Shown one piece after another: positions 18,276 to 26,565 of a DNA stretch of 64,000 nt. The notes beneath the pieces were generated by a model, which was not told where the DNA came from, ran no database searches, and was given only the letters and a program-made list of their open reading frames with translations. The position numbers and the translations under genes were made by a program. Within the stretch, counting starts at the first letter, position 1. Every line of letters begins with the position of its first letter. Source of the stretch: Nitrospinaceae bacterium (lineage in GTDB: Bacteria > Nitrospinota > Nitrospinia > Nitrospinales > Nitrospinaceae); NCBI GenBank assembly GCA_029261395.1, contig JAJDBJ010000067.1, forward strand, positions 62,001 to 126,000. Reading direction: 5' to 3'.

Positions 18276-18497
18276 TCAGGATCGGGGACGGATGCGATAA
18301 AAGTAACCTTCGAGTCTGGAAAGACTGCCTCCCCGCACAACGGCAAGAAAATTCTTCACTTTCAGTTCATCAACCTTGTCCAGAAGTGCGTCCAGCTCTT
18401 CCTGTGACACGTCTTCCCAGTTTTCGAGGTCGCCGGACCGCTCAATGGGGAAGCGTGAGAGGTTATCCATTTCAATGTGATAGCTGTCTGTTCTCAT
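18276..18497 (-). CDS. Small hypothetical protein upstream of trmL
   Basis: This 73 aa acidic-then-basic protein begins MRTDSYHIEM. It has an ENWEDVSQEELDALLDKVDEL helix region and a KNFLAVVRGGSLSRLEGYFYR end. I recognise no family. The ATG at 18497 was chosen over a TTG at 18542, whose ribosome site would be too close. It sits 11 bp upstream of trmL. Confidence 0.5.
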   Translation of the reverse strand: MRTDSYHIEMDNLSRFPIERSGDLENWEDVSQEELDALLDKVDELKVKNFLAVVRGGSLSRLEGYFYRIRPRS

Positions 18498-18644
18498 GGA
18501 ATGTGCATCCGCCTCAGTAAAGGTTGATCGGTCAAGGGGCAAATTTCCTGTTTGGTTACGTGAATATTATATCAAACTGAGGCCGGGAGCGGGATATAAT
18601 GGATCGATTGCAGGAGATATAATCATTTGAACAAAGGGGGTTCT

Positions 18645-18986
18645 ATGAAATTTAGAATGCGGGTTTTCAGTTTGACGGTCTTCGTTGCGACCGGTTTGTT
18701 GTGGAGTGGCGTGACGATGCAGGCGTATGGCGATATCGGAAACATCATTTTCAAGGATACTAAAAGTTTCGCACCGGTGGTATTCAGTCACAAAAGTCAC
18801 AAATCGGCGGGCGCGGGTTGTGCCGATTGCCATGATGTCCTGTTCAAGAAACAACAGGGAAGTACGGATAAGGGCAACGCTCTGACTATGAAAGCCCTGC
18901 GGGGTGGGAAATACTGCGGATCCTGTCACAACGGCGAAAAGGCATTCTCCGCCAGTAAAAACTGTAAACAGTGCCATAGTAAATAA
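18645..18986 (+). CDS. Triheme cytochrome c7-type periplasmic protein
   Basis: The 113 aa protein has a signal peptide (hydrophobic 8-24, TMQAYG) and three c-heme motifs at Cys59-His63, Cys91-His95 and Cys107-His111. An FSHKSH motif supplies distal His ligands. Spacing and size fit the cytochrome c7/triheme family (PpcA-like), which shuttles electrons across the periplasm in extracellular electron transfer. The ATG at 18645 follows AAGGGGG. It is next to, but divergent in direction from, the porin-cytochrome genes, and could supply their periplasmic carrier. Confidence 0.88.
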   Translation: MKFRMRVFSLTVFVATGLLWSGVTMQAYGDIGNIIFKDTKSFAPVVFSHKSHKSAGAGCADCHDVLFKKQQGSTDKGNALTMKALRGGKYCGSCHNGEKAFSASKNCKQCHSK

Positions 18987-18990
18987 ACAT

Positions 18991-19359
18991 ATGAAAAACA
19001 AATCATATCTCATAGGCTTTTGTGGTTTGCTACTTTTGTTATCCGCCTGTTCTTCGGATCTTTGCGGGAGCACGGTAATTAATGAGTCCGTATCTCCAGG
19101 CCAAAAATATATAGCTACGGTATATGAGTGGGATTGCGGTGCAACGACCTCTTTTAATCGGGTCGTCAATATCCGCTCTACTGGCTCGGATTTCGATGGC
19201 GGGGATCAGGGTGATTGGGTCTATTCTTTAGAGGGTCAACTGGATGTGAATGTTATGTGGCTAAGTAAAGATGAGTTGAAAGTTTTTTATCCGGCAGGGA
19301 CGAACCCTCATGCGCAAACGACTTGGCATGATGTCCGTATTTCATTTCAAAAACGATAG
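18991..19359 (+). CDS. Small lipoprotein of unknown function
   Basis: The 122 aa lipoprotein has a lipobox LLSAC at ~16-20, and the mature part carries four Cys (including DLCGS and EWDCGATTS) and beta-strand patterns. Small lipoproteins with the SPxxKYIATVYEWDCGATT motif recur in many bacteria, but the function is not known. The ATG at 18991 starts 5 bp after the cytochrome c7 stop, so the two are cotranscribed. Its stop is 7 bp from the convergent mtrB-like stop. Confidence 0.75.
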   Translation: MKNKSYLIGFCGLLLLLSACSSDLCGSTVINESVSPGQKYIATVYEWDCGATTSFNRVVNIRSTGSDFDGGDQGDWVYSLEGQLDVNVMWLSKDELKVFYPAGTNPHAQTTWHDVRISFQKR

Positions 19360-19366
19360 ACACAGT

Positions 19367-21523
19367 TTATTTTTTGGATGCTGCTATCCGGTAGGTGAAA
19401 AACACCATCGCGGTGTGAACATCGTAGTCGGGCACGGTGCCGAACAGGGTCAACACTTCGGGAATCGCAGTCGAGCCGGGATTGACGGGATCTGTTGCAA
19501 AGTCGTCGATTTCAAAATTCTGATACATATACCTCATGCTGACATCCACATGATCGCTCCATCGGTACCGCCCGGTGAGCCGCGCGTTGTGGGTGCGGGT
19601 TTTCAGCTTGGGCATGTCGTTCGCTCCAAGCAGATTGGCTCCCGTCGTAAATGTAATATTCTCCACGCTGTCGGAAAACCAGTAATCCGCACTCAGTTTC
19701 ACCCGGTTTTCAGCGAACTGGTGAGAAACCCCCGTACCGACTGTATGCGCGTTGTTGTCATGGTTGGCAATCCAGTTATTGTCGGGATCAGTGGAGAGCG
19801 CGAAACCGCTGTTCCGATTGAGTTGTTCCGTGTCGATTTTTTCATAGGTGTAATAGATGTTGACCGTCGTGGCATCGGAGGGGGTGTACATCCAGTCGAA
19901 GGTGACGTCGTGACGCTGGCTGTTCTGCAATCCCAGTTGAGAGGTGTCGTAATCGTCGTAGACAAAATTATAATAAACCCCGTAAGTCGTGCGGTCGGTG
20001 GGGCTGAAGTTGATATTGGCGGCATGTTTCATCTGTTCGCGCTCGGAGATATCATAACGCTTCATCGATGGATGTGTTGTGTTTCCAGTAGTACCGAACC
20101 GGGCAAAATTAATTTTAGACTCATCATAAGGATCGATTTCTTCCCTGACTCCCAGTGTCAGCGTATAACCAAAATTCACATTTTTAAAATAACTGGAACG
20201 GACCCCGGCGGTGACGGTGTTCTCCTTGGTTTCATCCACGGACCGTAAATCGCGCTTGCGGTGGTCGAATTTGTAACCGAGCTTGAACGTCGTGCCTTTG
20301 AACGCGTAATAAGACGCCGTGGCGTTCACCTGGTTTTGCGTCATGTCGAATGGCAGGTTGCTCACCGGGCCGACCTGGGCATTTAAGACGTCATCATTGC
20401 GAATGTAATTAAATCCCTGCACGGGAGTGTCGTTGATCGTCTGGTAATGCCGGAAGCGCAGGTTCAGGGCCAGTTTGGGAAGTGGACGGGACGACAGGTT
20501 GACCGTTCCGTGAATCGTCTGGATTTGCGCGTCCGCCTGCAGACGGGGTAACAGGGCGGTCGTGGTCCCGACAGAGAAGGGAAGCAACGATTCGTTTTGC
20601 TCCATGATCCCATATTGAAAAACAGAGGAAATGCGCGTCGTGTCCGTAATATTATAAGCTCCACTTAACCCGATTTTCCAGGAATGGTTGTCCGGGTCCC
20701 GTGAAATCAAGTTGGTTGGCGACTGGGAATCAGAAGTTCCCGAGTTGTCGAACGGGTTTTGCCAGATCAACGAATCGAACGAGTTGTTGAACAGGGAATA
20801 ATCAAACGAGAGCTGGATTTGCCCCTGGTCTCCACTACGGGACAAATCGGCATGGACTTCGTGTGCTACCTGCTTTATCGGGTCCGGGAGAATGACACTT
20901 CGAATTTGAGTTGGGCTACCACTGTCCCCTGAGGCGCCTCCCATGGATTGCGTGCCTTCCCGCTCGGTTCTTTTATAGGACATGTCCAGATTGAATTTGC
21001 CGAAGGTGGATTTGAATCCAAACAAACCGGTGTCCCTCTCATTTTTCAGATCGGTCTGCCGGTTGATCAGAGTCAGGTTGGAAGTCAAGCTTCCTGTAGC
21101 AAACCCCGGGTTCAGGACCAGGTTGGTACTGCCAGGGTTTTGGAATTGGGTCTGGGTTCTTTCGTTCAGCAAGTGCGGGATTTGGTTGTAATCGGCATAG
21201 ACGGTGAATCTTCCGGTTTTACCGGTTTCCCAGTAGATACTCCGGTTGTCGAGTCCGAGATCCTCGGTGAAGAGGTTCATGAAGTAGGAGCCGCGGTTGT
21301 AAGTCAGGTTGGAGGAGCCGATGACATATCCGGTGTCGCCTTCGATCCCGGTGTATTCGCCGAACTTGAAAGATTCACTGGTGGTGAGCACGGAGGCCCC
21401 ACCCAAGGTAACCTCTCCCTCCAAGCCTTCCGGCATCAGGGCCGCATCCTCATCCTCCTCTGCCCAGACACCGGCGGGCAACACCGCCAGCAGAAGTAGT
21501 ATTATAAATAATCTCCGTATCAT
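19367..21523 (-). CDS. MtrB/PioB-family outer-membrane beta-barrel porin
   Basis: The 718 aa protein starts with a signal peptide (LLLLAVLPAGVWAEE). The rest is beta-strand rich, with alternating aromatic and polar residues, charged turns (such as DFDRxxP-type loops) and a C-terminal strand VFFTYRIAASKK. Its length and the decaheme partner 52 bp upstream match the MtrB/PioB family, which sheathes a decaheme cytochrome through the outer membrane. It is the last gene of the operon after the 11-heme and decaheme genes. The N-terminal CXXC of some MtrB proteins is absent. Confidence 0.87.
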   Translation of the reverse strand: MIRRLFIILLLLAVLPAGVWAEEDEDAALMPEGLEGEVTLGGASVLTTSESFKFGEYTGIEGDTGYVIGSSNLTYNRGSYFMNLFTEDLGLDNRSIYWETGKTGRFTVYADYNQIPHLLNERTQTQFQNPGSTNLVLNPGFATGSLTSNLTLINRQTDLKNERDTGLFGFKSTFGKFNLDMSYKRTEREGTQSMGGASGDSGSPTQIRSVILPDPIKQVAHEVHADLSRSGDQGQIQLSFDYSLFNNSFDSLIWQNPFDNSGTSDSQSPTNLISRDPDNHSWKIGLSGAYNITDTTRISSVFQYGIMEQNESLLPFSVGTTTALLPRLQADAQIQTIHGTVNLSSRPLPKLALNLRFRHYQTINDTPVQGFNYIRNDDVLNAQVGPVSNLPFDMTQNQVNATASYYAFKGTTFKLGYKFDHRKRDLRSVDETKENTVTAGVRSSYFKNVNFGYTLTLGVREEIDPYDESKINFARFGTTGNTTHPSMKRYDISEREQMKHAANINFSPTDRTTYGVYYNFVYDDYDTSQLGLQNSQRHDVTFDWMYTPSDATTVNIYYTYEKIDTEQLNRNSGFALSTDPDNNWIANHDNNAHTVGTGVSHQFAENRVKLSADYWFSDSVENITFTTGANLLGANDMPKLKTRTHNARLTGRYRWSDHVDVSMRYMYQNFEIDDFATDPVNPGSTAIPEVLTLFGTVPDYDVHTAMVFFTYRIAASKK

Positions 21524-21575
21524 TTCCGATCACTCCCCTCTGATCCAATGAACGTGAACTTCATATTCCGCCGGT

Positions 21576-22511
21576 TCACCGGGTAAACCGGGTTCCCGAT
21601 GGATGGTTCGAGCCATGAATCCGGCTGTGACAATTCAAGCACGCTTTACCCAGTAAATCCCGCGGTGTGCTCCCTTGATCGAACAGAGAGCTGGGATGAA
21701 ACGTGTTGGAATGGCACGCCTGGCACAGGTACGGTGGTTTCATCTTGAGCATCGATAGATGGTTCGAGCCATGTGAATCGTGACAGGTACTGCAATCCTC
21801 TCGAACCGGCGCGTGTTCCCACAGCATTGGTCCACGTTTTTCCTGATGGCAGATGTAGCAGGTTTCGTTGATGGTGGCCGCCTTCAGTAAATTGGGCGCC
21901 AGACTGCCGTGCGGGTTGTGACAACTGGAACAATCCATCTTGCCTTCACGCAAAGGCATATGGGCCGATCGCAACATGCGCGCCCGCTTGTCTTTATGGC
22001 AGGCGAAGCAGGCCTTTTTGGAGTCCTCGTTGATGGATAGCCGGCGTTTGCTTTTCCGCGCCATCACGTAATGACATTTATCACAGGACACGTTGGCTAT
22101 CTCATGTGTGCTACCGCGCCAGTGCAGGGTGACTTGTTTCTCGTGGCATTGCTGGCAGATTTGATTTTTCTGTTGTGGCGTGATGGTTTTGAATGAAATG
22201 GTGGTGGACTGTTTTTTGTCGAAATCCGGTTCCGCAAGGTGGGCGCTCGTCGGGCCGTGGCAGGATTCGCAGGATTCCGCAAGGGACTTTCCTAACGCCT
22301 TTTTGAAATACAGGGCGTGCTTGGTCCGGGCGAAGGATTTGATGTAGTCTTCGTGGCAATCGAGGCAGTTTTTTATGGAGCCGGATGAGGTGGCTGTTTT
22401 CAGGCTGGGATTGATCTTGCCCCAATCCACTTTAGGGCCTGCCTGGACGGGGCTGGCGCAAATCCAAAGTGCCGCAGAAAACATTGCCAGCGCAGAAATA
22501 GCTTTAAACAT
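21576..22511 (-). CDS. Decaheme cytochrome c, DmsE/MtrA/PioA-like
   Basis: The 311 aa exported protein has a signal peptide (MFKAISALAMF, cleaved near ASPVQAG) and exactly ten CXXCH motifs spread evenly to the C-terminus (from CLDCH to CLNCH). Ten hemes in about 300 residues is the size of MtrA, PioA and DmsE, which form a heme wire inside an MtrB-type barrel. The ATG at 22511 has an exceptional ribosome site, AGGAGGGGGAGG. It is the middle gene of the three-gene conduit operon. Confidence 0.93.
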   Translation of the reverse strand: MFKAISALAMFSAALWICASPVQAGPKVDWGKINPSLKTATSSGSIKNCLDCHEDYIKSFARTKHALYFKKALGKSLAESCESCHGPTSAHLAEPDFDKKQSTTISFKTITPQQKNQICQQCHEKQVTLHWRGSTHEIANVSCDKCHYVMARKSKRRLSINEDSKKACFACHKDKRARMLRSAHMPLREGKMDCSSCHNPHGSLAPNLLKAATINETCYICHQEKRGPMLWEHAPVREDCSTCHDSHGSNHLSMLKMKPPYLCQACHSNTFHPSSLFDQGSTPRDLLGKACLNCHSRIHGSNHPSGTRFTR

Positions 22512-22610
22512 AGACCTCCCCCTCCTAGTAAAAGTCTTCTGTATCTTTAAAGATATTAAAAATTCGAATTTATTCCAAAGCTTTTGGAGATTATACGAAT
22601 TTTCCGACAA

Positions 22611-23495
22611 CTATCCACTGGTAAAGGTCCGCAGAGAATATTTTTTATGGCATTGCGAGCACAGGACGGAGGCCTTCTTTTTGCTGATGCGCCATTGATG
22701 CGGGGTGTGGCAGGTGGTGCATTCATTCCCTAAAGCTTTGATATGAATGGGATGCTTGCCGCGCTGCAGGGCACCCTGATGGCATTGTGCGCAAGAAGTT
22801 TTTGCCTCTTTTTTGGGATTGTGCACCTGATGGCAGTCGTTGCACTCAAACGGTTGATGGGCTCTCGACGCGTTTGCCGGTTGCGCCAGAGGCGATTTGT
22901 CCTGATGGCACTCGATGCATTCTTTATTGCCGGGCATTAACCGGCCAGTCCGGAAGTTATGGCAGTTGGTGCAGGCCATGTCCTTCATTTTTGGGACCAT
23001 GTTTTTCGCGTTGGCATGGCAGTTCATGCAGAACTTTTGCTCGGGCTCGAACTTGTGCAGTTCGACGGCGTGGCAGGAGGTGCACTCGATGTTTTCTTTG
23101 AACCAGTGCAGGGAATGACCCTTGGAGCGTGAGATTTTGGCGGCTCCATTTTTCTCCGCCAGGTGGCAGGTCACACACATGGTGCTGGGTACGATAATCT
23201 TCTCGTGTGGCCGTTCCGACATCTGGGTCGGGCGTTCCACGATGGTTTTAACAAACATCATATTTTTTTCGTACAGGGTCGCATAGTGACAGGTATGGCA
23301 GTTGACGTCCTTGTGCACGCTGGTCTCCCAGCTATGATGCGCCTCTTTCATAAGGTGACAGCTCAGGCAGAACTCGGGATTGTTCTCGGTGTAGTCGTAC
23401 AAATGCAGGGAACCGATCCCAATGACAACCACCAGCAGTCCGGCCAGTAGGCTGATGATGATTTTGAATTTTTTGATGCCACCGTTGCTGAACAT
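22611..23495 (-). CDS. Membrane-anchored 11-heme cytochrome, NapC/NirT type N-terminus
   Basis: The 294 aa protein has one N-terminal transmembrane anchor (IIISLLAGLLVVVIGIGSL) followed by eleven CXXCH motifs. The first four (CLSCH, CHTCH, CVTCH, CTSCH) match the tetraheme NapC/NirT/CymA quinol dehydrogenase, and seven extra hemes are added C-terminally. It would take electrons from quinol (or deliver them) and pass them to the decaheme protein. The ATG at 23495 is preferred over a TTG at 23516, though neither site is strong. It is the first gene of the conduit operon. Confidence 0.9.
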   Translation of the reverse strand: MFSNGGIKKFKIIISLLAGLLVVVIGIGSLHLYDYTENNPEFCLSCHLMKEAHHSWETSVHKDVNCHTCHYATLYEKNMMFVKTIVERPTQMSERPHEKIIVPSTMCVTCHLAEKNGAAKISRSKGHSLHWFKENIECTSCHAVELHKFEPEQKFCMNCHANAKNMVPKMKDMACTNCHNFRTGRLMPGNKECIECHQDKSPLAQPANASRAHQPFECNDCHQVHNPKKEAKTSCAQCHQGALQRGKHPIHIKALGNECTTCHTPHQWRISKKKASVLCSQCHKKYSLRTFTSG

Positions 23496-23692
23496 TATAG
23501 TCGGATCCGGAATCAAACGTGTTTTTACGGAAAAAATCCGCCTTTAATATATACTCCCGGGCCGTTCATCACCACCCAAAAATATTCCCGGTCCCCGCGC
23601 GGGTCCCGATTGAAGGAATAAAATGGGTGCCCCACTGTTCTTTAATGTACAGGTGCTAAGAATAGAGAAAAGTTTTTGAGGGGGTGTTTATC

Positions 23693-23995
23693 ATGCAAAC
23701 CTACTTGATTATGGGGAAATTTACAGAGAAGGGCATCACCAATATCAAGCAGACCACGGAACGGGCGGACAAGTTCAAGGAAATCGCCGCCAAATTTGGT
23801 ATCAAAGTCCTCCAGATATACTGGCTCATCGGCAAATACGATGTGGTCAATATCGTGGAAGCGCCGGATGACCAGGCCTTAGAAGCCTTGCTGGTTCGTG
23901 TCGGCGCGTGGGGGAATGTCCGTACCACCACTTTCCGGGCGTTTGATAAAAAGGAAATGGATGCTATCCTTTCCAAGATGGACGATACGATCTGA
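23693..23995 (+). CDS. GYD-domain protein
   Basis: The 100 aa cytoplasmic protein belongs to the GYD family (small dimeric alpha-beta proteins, named for the conserved Gly-Tyr-Asp; here GKYDVVNIVEAPDD). No enzymatic activity is established for the family. The ATG at 23693 follows GAGGGGG. Its 3' end is duplicated: the last ~20 codons recur after htrA (25269-25333) with mostly synonymous changes. It is divergent from the 11-heme gene. Confidence 0.9.
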   Translation: MQTYLIMGKFTEKGITNIKQTTERADKFKEIAAKFGIKVLQIYWLIGKYDVVNIVEAPDDQALEALLVRVGAWGNVRTTTFRAFDKKEMDAILSKMDDTI

Positions 23996-24122
23996 TTCGT
24001 TGGCCGCTGATAACCCTTAAGAAGGGCGCACAACTATGGAAACGATCTGGGTGTGGCTCGTCGGTTTGTGTGTGGGAGGGATTTTTTTTGGCTCCGGCCA
24101 TGGTAGGGGGCAGGAGGCGTGA
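23931..24122. repeat. Direct repeat, copy A (GYD 3' end + cytochrome 5' end)
   Basis: About 190 bp starting in the GYD 3' end and running through the stop, the spacer and a truncated 5' end of the multiheme cytochrome gene. It matches 25269-25460 at roughly 85-90% by eye, same orientation, separated by htrA. Confidence 0.9.
24036..24122 (+). pseudogene. Truncated 5' remnant of the pentaheme cytochrome gene
   Basis: A 28-codon open frame begins M-E-T-I-W and contains VWLVGLCVGG. This corresponds to VWLVGLCMGG in the signal peptide of the intact cytochrome at 25378. It then goes out of frame relative to that gene (one extra base near 24081-24090) and stops at TGA 24120-24122. It keeps the AAGGG ribosome site of the intact gene. 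It is a broken copy, not a gene. Confidence 0.85.
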
Positions 24123-24164
24123 TCGGTTTTTAACGATTATCCCAATTTTTTTTTGAGGTTGAAA

Positions 24165-25268
24165 GTGAAGCATCATAAAACCTTCATCCTGGGTACGATA
24201 ATTTTATTGTTGCTAGGCAACACAGATTGCCCAGGCGCGACCGAATCGTCCGCCTCAAAACCAACCGGTTTTGGGATACTGGAGGCCTCACCATTCACCA
24301 AGTTATTCAAAACCCTGGCCGAAAAAGCCAACCCAGCTGTGGTCAATATCCAATCAATGAAAAAGGTCACTCGTTTTTACGGAGATTTTCATTGGGGTAT
24401 GCTGGGGGTTCCTCAAATGCCGCTTTCCGAGGAATATAAACAACTGGGGCAGGGGTCTGGGTTCATCATAGAAAAGCAGGGATTGATTTTAACCTCAGCC
24501 CATGTTGTGGCGGGGGCCGATTACACCCAGGTAATGCTCTATGATGGAACCATGTACAAAGGCAAGTTGATAGGGATAGACTCGCTGACGGATATTGCAC
24601 TCCTCAAAATTGAGACTCCGTCCGATTTGTCCGTGCTCCCTCTCGGGCACTCCAAGCAGTTGGAGACGGGTGAATGGGTTATGGCCATCGGCTCACCCTT
24701 GGGATTGAATAAGACGGTAACGGTCGGAATTGTGAGCGCTAAAGACCGCTTTATTGGCGATAACCCTTACAGCGGTTATATTCAGGTGGATGCCGCCATC
24801 AATCCGGGCAACAGCGGAGGTCCACTCCTCAACATACAGGGAGAAGTCGTAGGCATCAATGCAGCTATCGTTTCCCAGGGACAGGGATTAGGGCTTTCCA
24901 TCCCCATTGATAGGGTTAAATTATTACTGCCGCAACTCAAGGAAAAAGGAAGGGTGATCCGCAGTTGGCTGGGAGTGATCGTTCGCAATATAAACCTGGT
25001 GGCAAAAGAATCACTGAAACTTAATAACAATCAGGGCTCTTGGGTGGTCCATATCCTGGCGAACAGTCCTGCAGAAGAGGCGGGAATCCAGCGGAATGAC
25101 GTGGTTATTGAATTTGATGGTCATCCGGTACAAAGTTCCCACGAGTTTCCCAACCTGATTGCCCACTCTCCGGCAGACCAAAAGATTCCAATTAAACTGA
25201 TACGGGGAGACACCACTCTTGATTTATTCGTCATTTTAAGAGAAATTCCCAAAGAAGGGCTACGATAA
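24165..25268 (+). CDS. HtrA/DegP-family periplasmic serine protease
   Basis: The 367 aa protein has an N-terminal hydrophobic segment (ILGTIILLLLG), then a trypsin-like domain with an intact triad: His113 in TSAHVVAG, Asp143 in LTDIALL and Ser217 in GNSGGPL. One C-terminal PDZ domain follows (~residues 265-360). One PDZ makes it DegS-like in architecture. The GTG at 24165 follows TTGAGGTTG. The coding region is exactly bracketed by ~190 bp direct repeats, the right copy beginning one base after its stop codon, so it was inserted between the GYD gene and its original neighbour. Confidence 0.92.
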   Translation: MKHHKTFILGTIILLLLGNTDCPGATESSASKPTGFGILEASPFTKLFKTLAEKANPAVVNIQSMKKVTRFYGDFHWGMLGVPQMPLSEEYKQLGQGSGFIIEKQGLILTSAHVVAGADYTQVMLYDGTMYKGKLIGIDSLTDIALLKIETPSDLSVLPLGHSKQLETGEWVMAIGSPLGLNKTVTVGIVSAKDRFIGDNPYSGYIQVDAAINPGNSGGPLLNIQGEVVGINAAIVSQGQGLGLSIPIDRVKLLLPQLKEKGRVIRSWLGVIVRNINLVAKESLKLNNNQGSWVVHILANSPAEEAGIQRNDVVIEFDGHPVQSSHEFPNLIAHSPADQKIPIKLIRGDTTLDLFVILREIPKEGLR

Positions 25269-25333
25269 CTTTCAGGGCGTTTGATAAAAAGGAAATGGAT
25301 GCTATTATTTCCAAGATGGACGATACGATTTGA
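25269..25333 (+). pseudogene. 3' remnant of a GYD-domain gene
   Basis: The last ~20 codons of a GYD gene, in frame to TGA at 25331-25333: the translation reads TFRAFDKKEMDAIISKMDDT and then Ile. Compared with the intact gene the differences are CGG/AGG, ATC/ATT, CTT/ATT and ATC/ATT; only Leu-to-Ile changes the protein. The change pattern suggests that this copy came from a gene that was still functional when it diverged. Confidence 0.88.
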
Positions 25334-25460
25334 TTCGTCCCGAGTCTCTGATAACCCATAAGAAGGGCACACAACTTATGGTTCTAAAAATGTTCCGGGT
25401 GTGGCTCGTCGGTTTGTGTATGGGAGGGGTCTGTTTGGCTCCGGTCACGGTAGGGGGGCA
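25269..25460. repeat. Direct repeat, copy B (GYD remnant + intact cytochrome start)
   Basis: Begins directly after the htrA stop codon and matches 23931-24122. It contains a GYD 3' remnant and the authentic 5' end of the cytochrome gene. Confidence 0.9.
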
Positions 25461-26565
25461 GGGGACCGGTTCAGCTCCAGACATTTCCGGCATCCATTTA
25501 AATACCAAGGGTTTCTCCTCCAGCCGACAGTGCGGCCAATGTCACAAGGAACTTTATAACGATTGGAAACGCAGTCTGCATGCCGACGCTTCCAGCAACG
25601 CGGTATTCAAGGCGGCGTACATGCAGGTTTATTTTGAGCATGGCGAGCGCGCCCGCCCCGCCTGCCTGACCTGCCACGCTCCCGTCGCCTATTTCAACAA
25701 CGATCCCAAACTCACACAAGCCATCAGCCGTGAAGGGGTCAACTGCGACTTCTGCCACTCAATTGCGGAAGCTCTTCCCGGCACGCCGGAAGGCCCCCAG
25801 TTTCGGTTCGAATTCGGCGGCGTCAAACAGGGGCCACTAAAAAATTCAAAAAGCCCTGCCCATCAAACCCGGTTCAACGATCTGTACCAACAGTCCCTGT
25901 TTTGCAAAGGGTGCCACGAGCAGAAAGGCTCAAGCGGTCTTCCAATAATAGCCACCTGGTCGGAATGGAAAGAAAGTCCCTACCCGGACAAAGGGATCAC
26001 CTGTCAGAAATGCCATATGGAACAGGTTTCGGGAAAGACGGCACCCACGTCAGTCCAAAAAAACGCGCGTCACCAGATTAGCAATCATGATATCGCCGCC
26101 GGACATTCGCTGACCAAACGGCGTCAGGCTCTGGAAATAAAAATTGCGGCTATCAAAACTCACAAGAACCGGATTCAGGTCCAGGTAGATCTGACGAATA
26201 CCGGAGCGGGGCATAAAATGCCCACCGGCCTGCCGGTCAAAAAAATCATTCTGGAAGTCACAGTTAAGGATGCCAATAGCGGCCATCGGCAAAGTCGACG
26301 ACGGGTGTATCAGAAAATTGTTGCCGATGCGCAAGGCAAAGCCGTAACGAAGGTGGTGGACCTGATGCTGGGCAAAGGAACAAAAATATTGTCGGATAAC
26401 CGGATCGCACCTTTGGAAACCCGGCACGAATCGTTCACTTTCTTTGTCGATCAACCGGAAGAGCAAACGGTCACCGCCACCGCGTATTACAGCTACTCTC
26501 CGGAGATTCTGCAACCCGCTCCCATCCATATCAAGTTGAACGAGGTGCAACACCGTGTCCGATGA
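25378..26565 (+). CDS. Exported pentaheme cytochrome c, c554-like
   Basis: The 395 aa protein has a signal peptide (VWLVGLCMGGVCLAPVTVGGQG). Its heme domain carries five CXXCH motifs between residues ~45 and ~210 (CGQCH, CLTCH, CDFCH, CKGCH, CQKCH), with the order and spacing of cytochrome c554-type multihemes. The last ~150 residues have no heme and look like an Ig-like beta domain. The ATG at 25378 follows AAGGGC. Its stop overlaps the Rieske start, so it is the first gene of a b6/Rieske operon. It could take electrons from the complex in the periplasm. Confidence 0.88.
   Translation: MVLKMFRVWLVGLCMGGVCLAPVTVGGQGTGSAPDISGIHLNTKGFSSSRQCGQCHKELYNDWKRSLHADASSNAVFKAAYMQVYFEHGERARPACLTCHAPVAYFNNDPKLTQAISREGVNCDFCHSIAEALPGTPEGPQFRFEFGGVKQGPLKNSKSPAHQTRFNDLYQQSLFCKGCHEQKGSSGLPIIATWSEWKESPYPDKGITCQKCHMEQVSGKTAPTSVQKNARHQISNHDIAAGHSLTKRRQALEIKIAAIKTHKNRIQVQVDLTNTGAGHKMPTGLPVKKIILEVTVKDANSGHRQSRRRVYQKIVADAQGKAVTKVVDLMLGKGTKILSDNRIAPLETRHESFTFFVDQPEEQTVTATAYYSYSPEILQPAPIHIKLNEVQHRVR

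Noticed and set aside
19310-20248. Long plus-strand frame of 312 codons opposite the porin gene
   Set aside because: Antisense of the MtrB/PioB-like gene; no family resemblance and a poor residue mix.
24036-24122. 28-codon frame with good ribosome site as a small secreted peptide gene
   Set aside because: It is the duplicated and frameshifted 5' end of the cytochrome gene, including its ribosome site.
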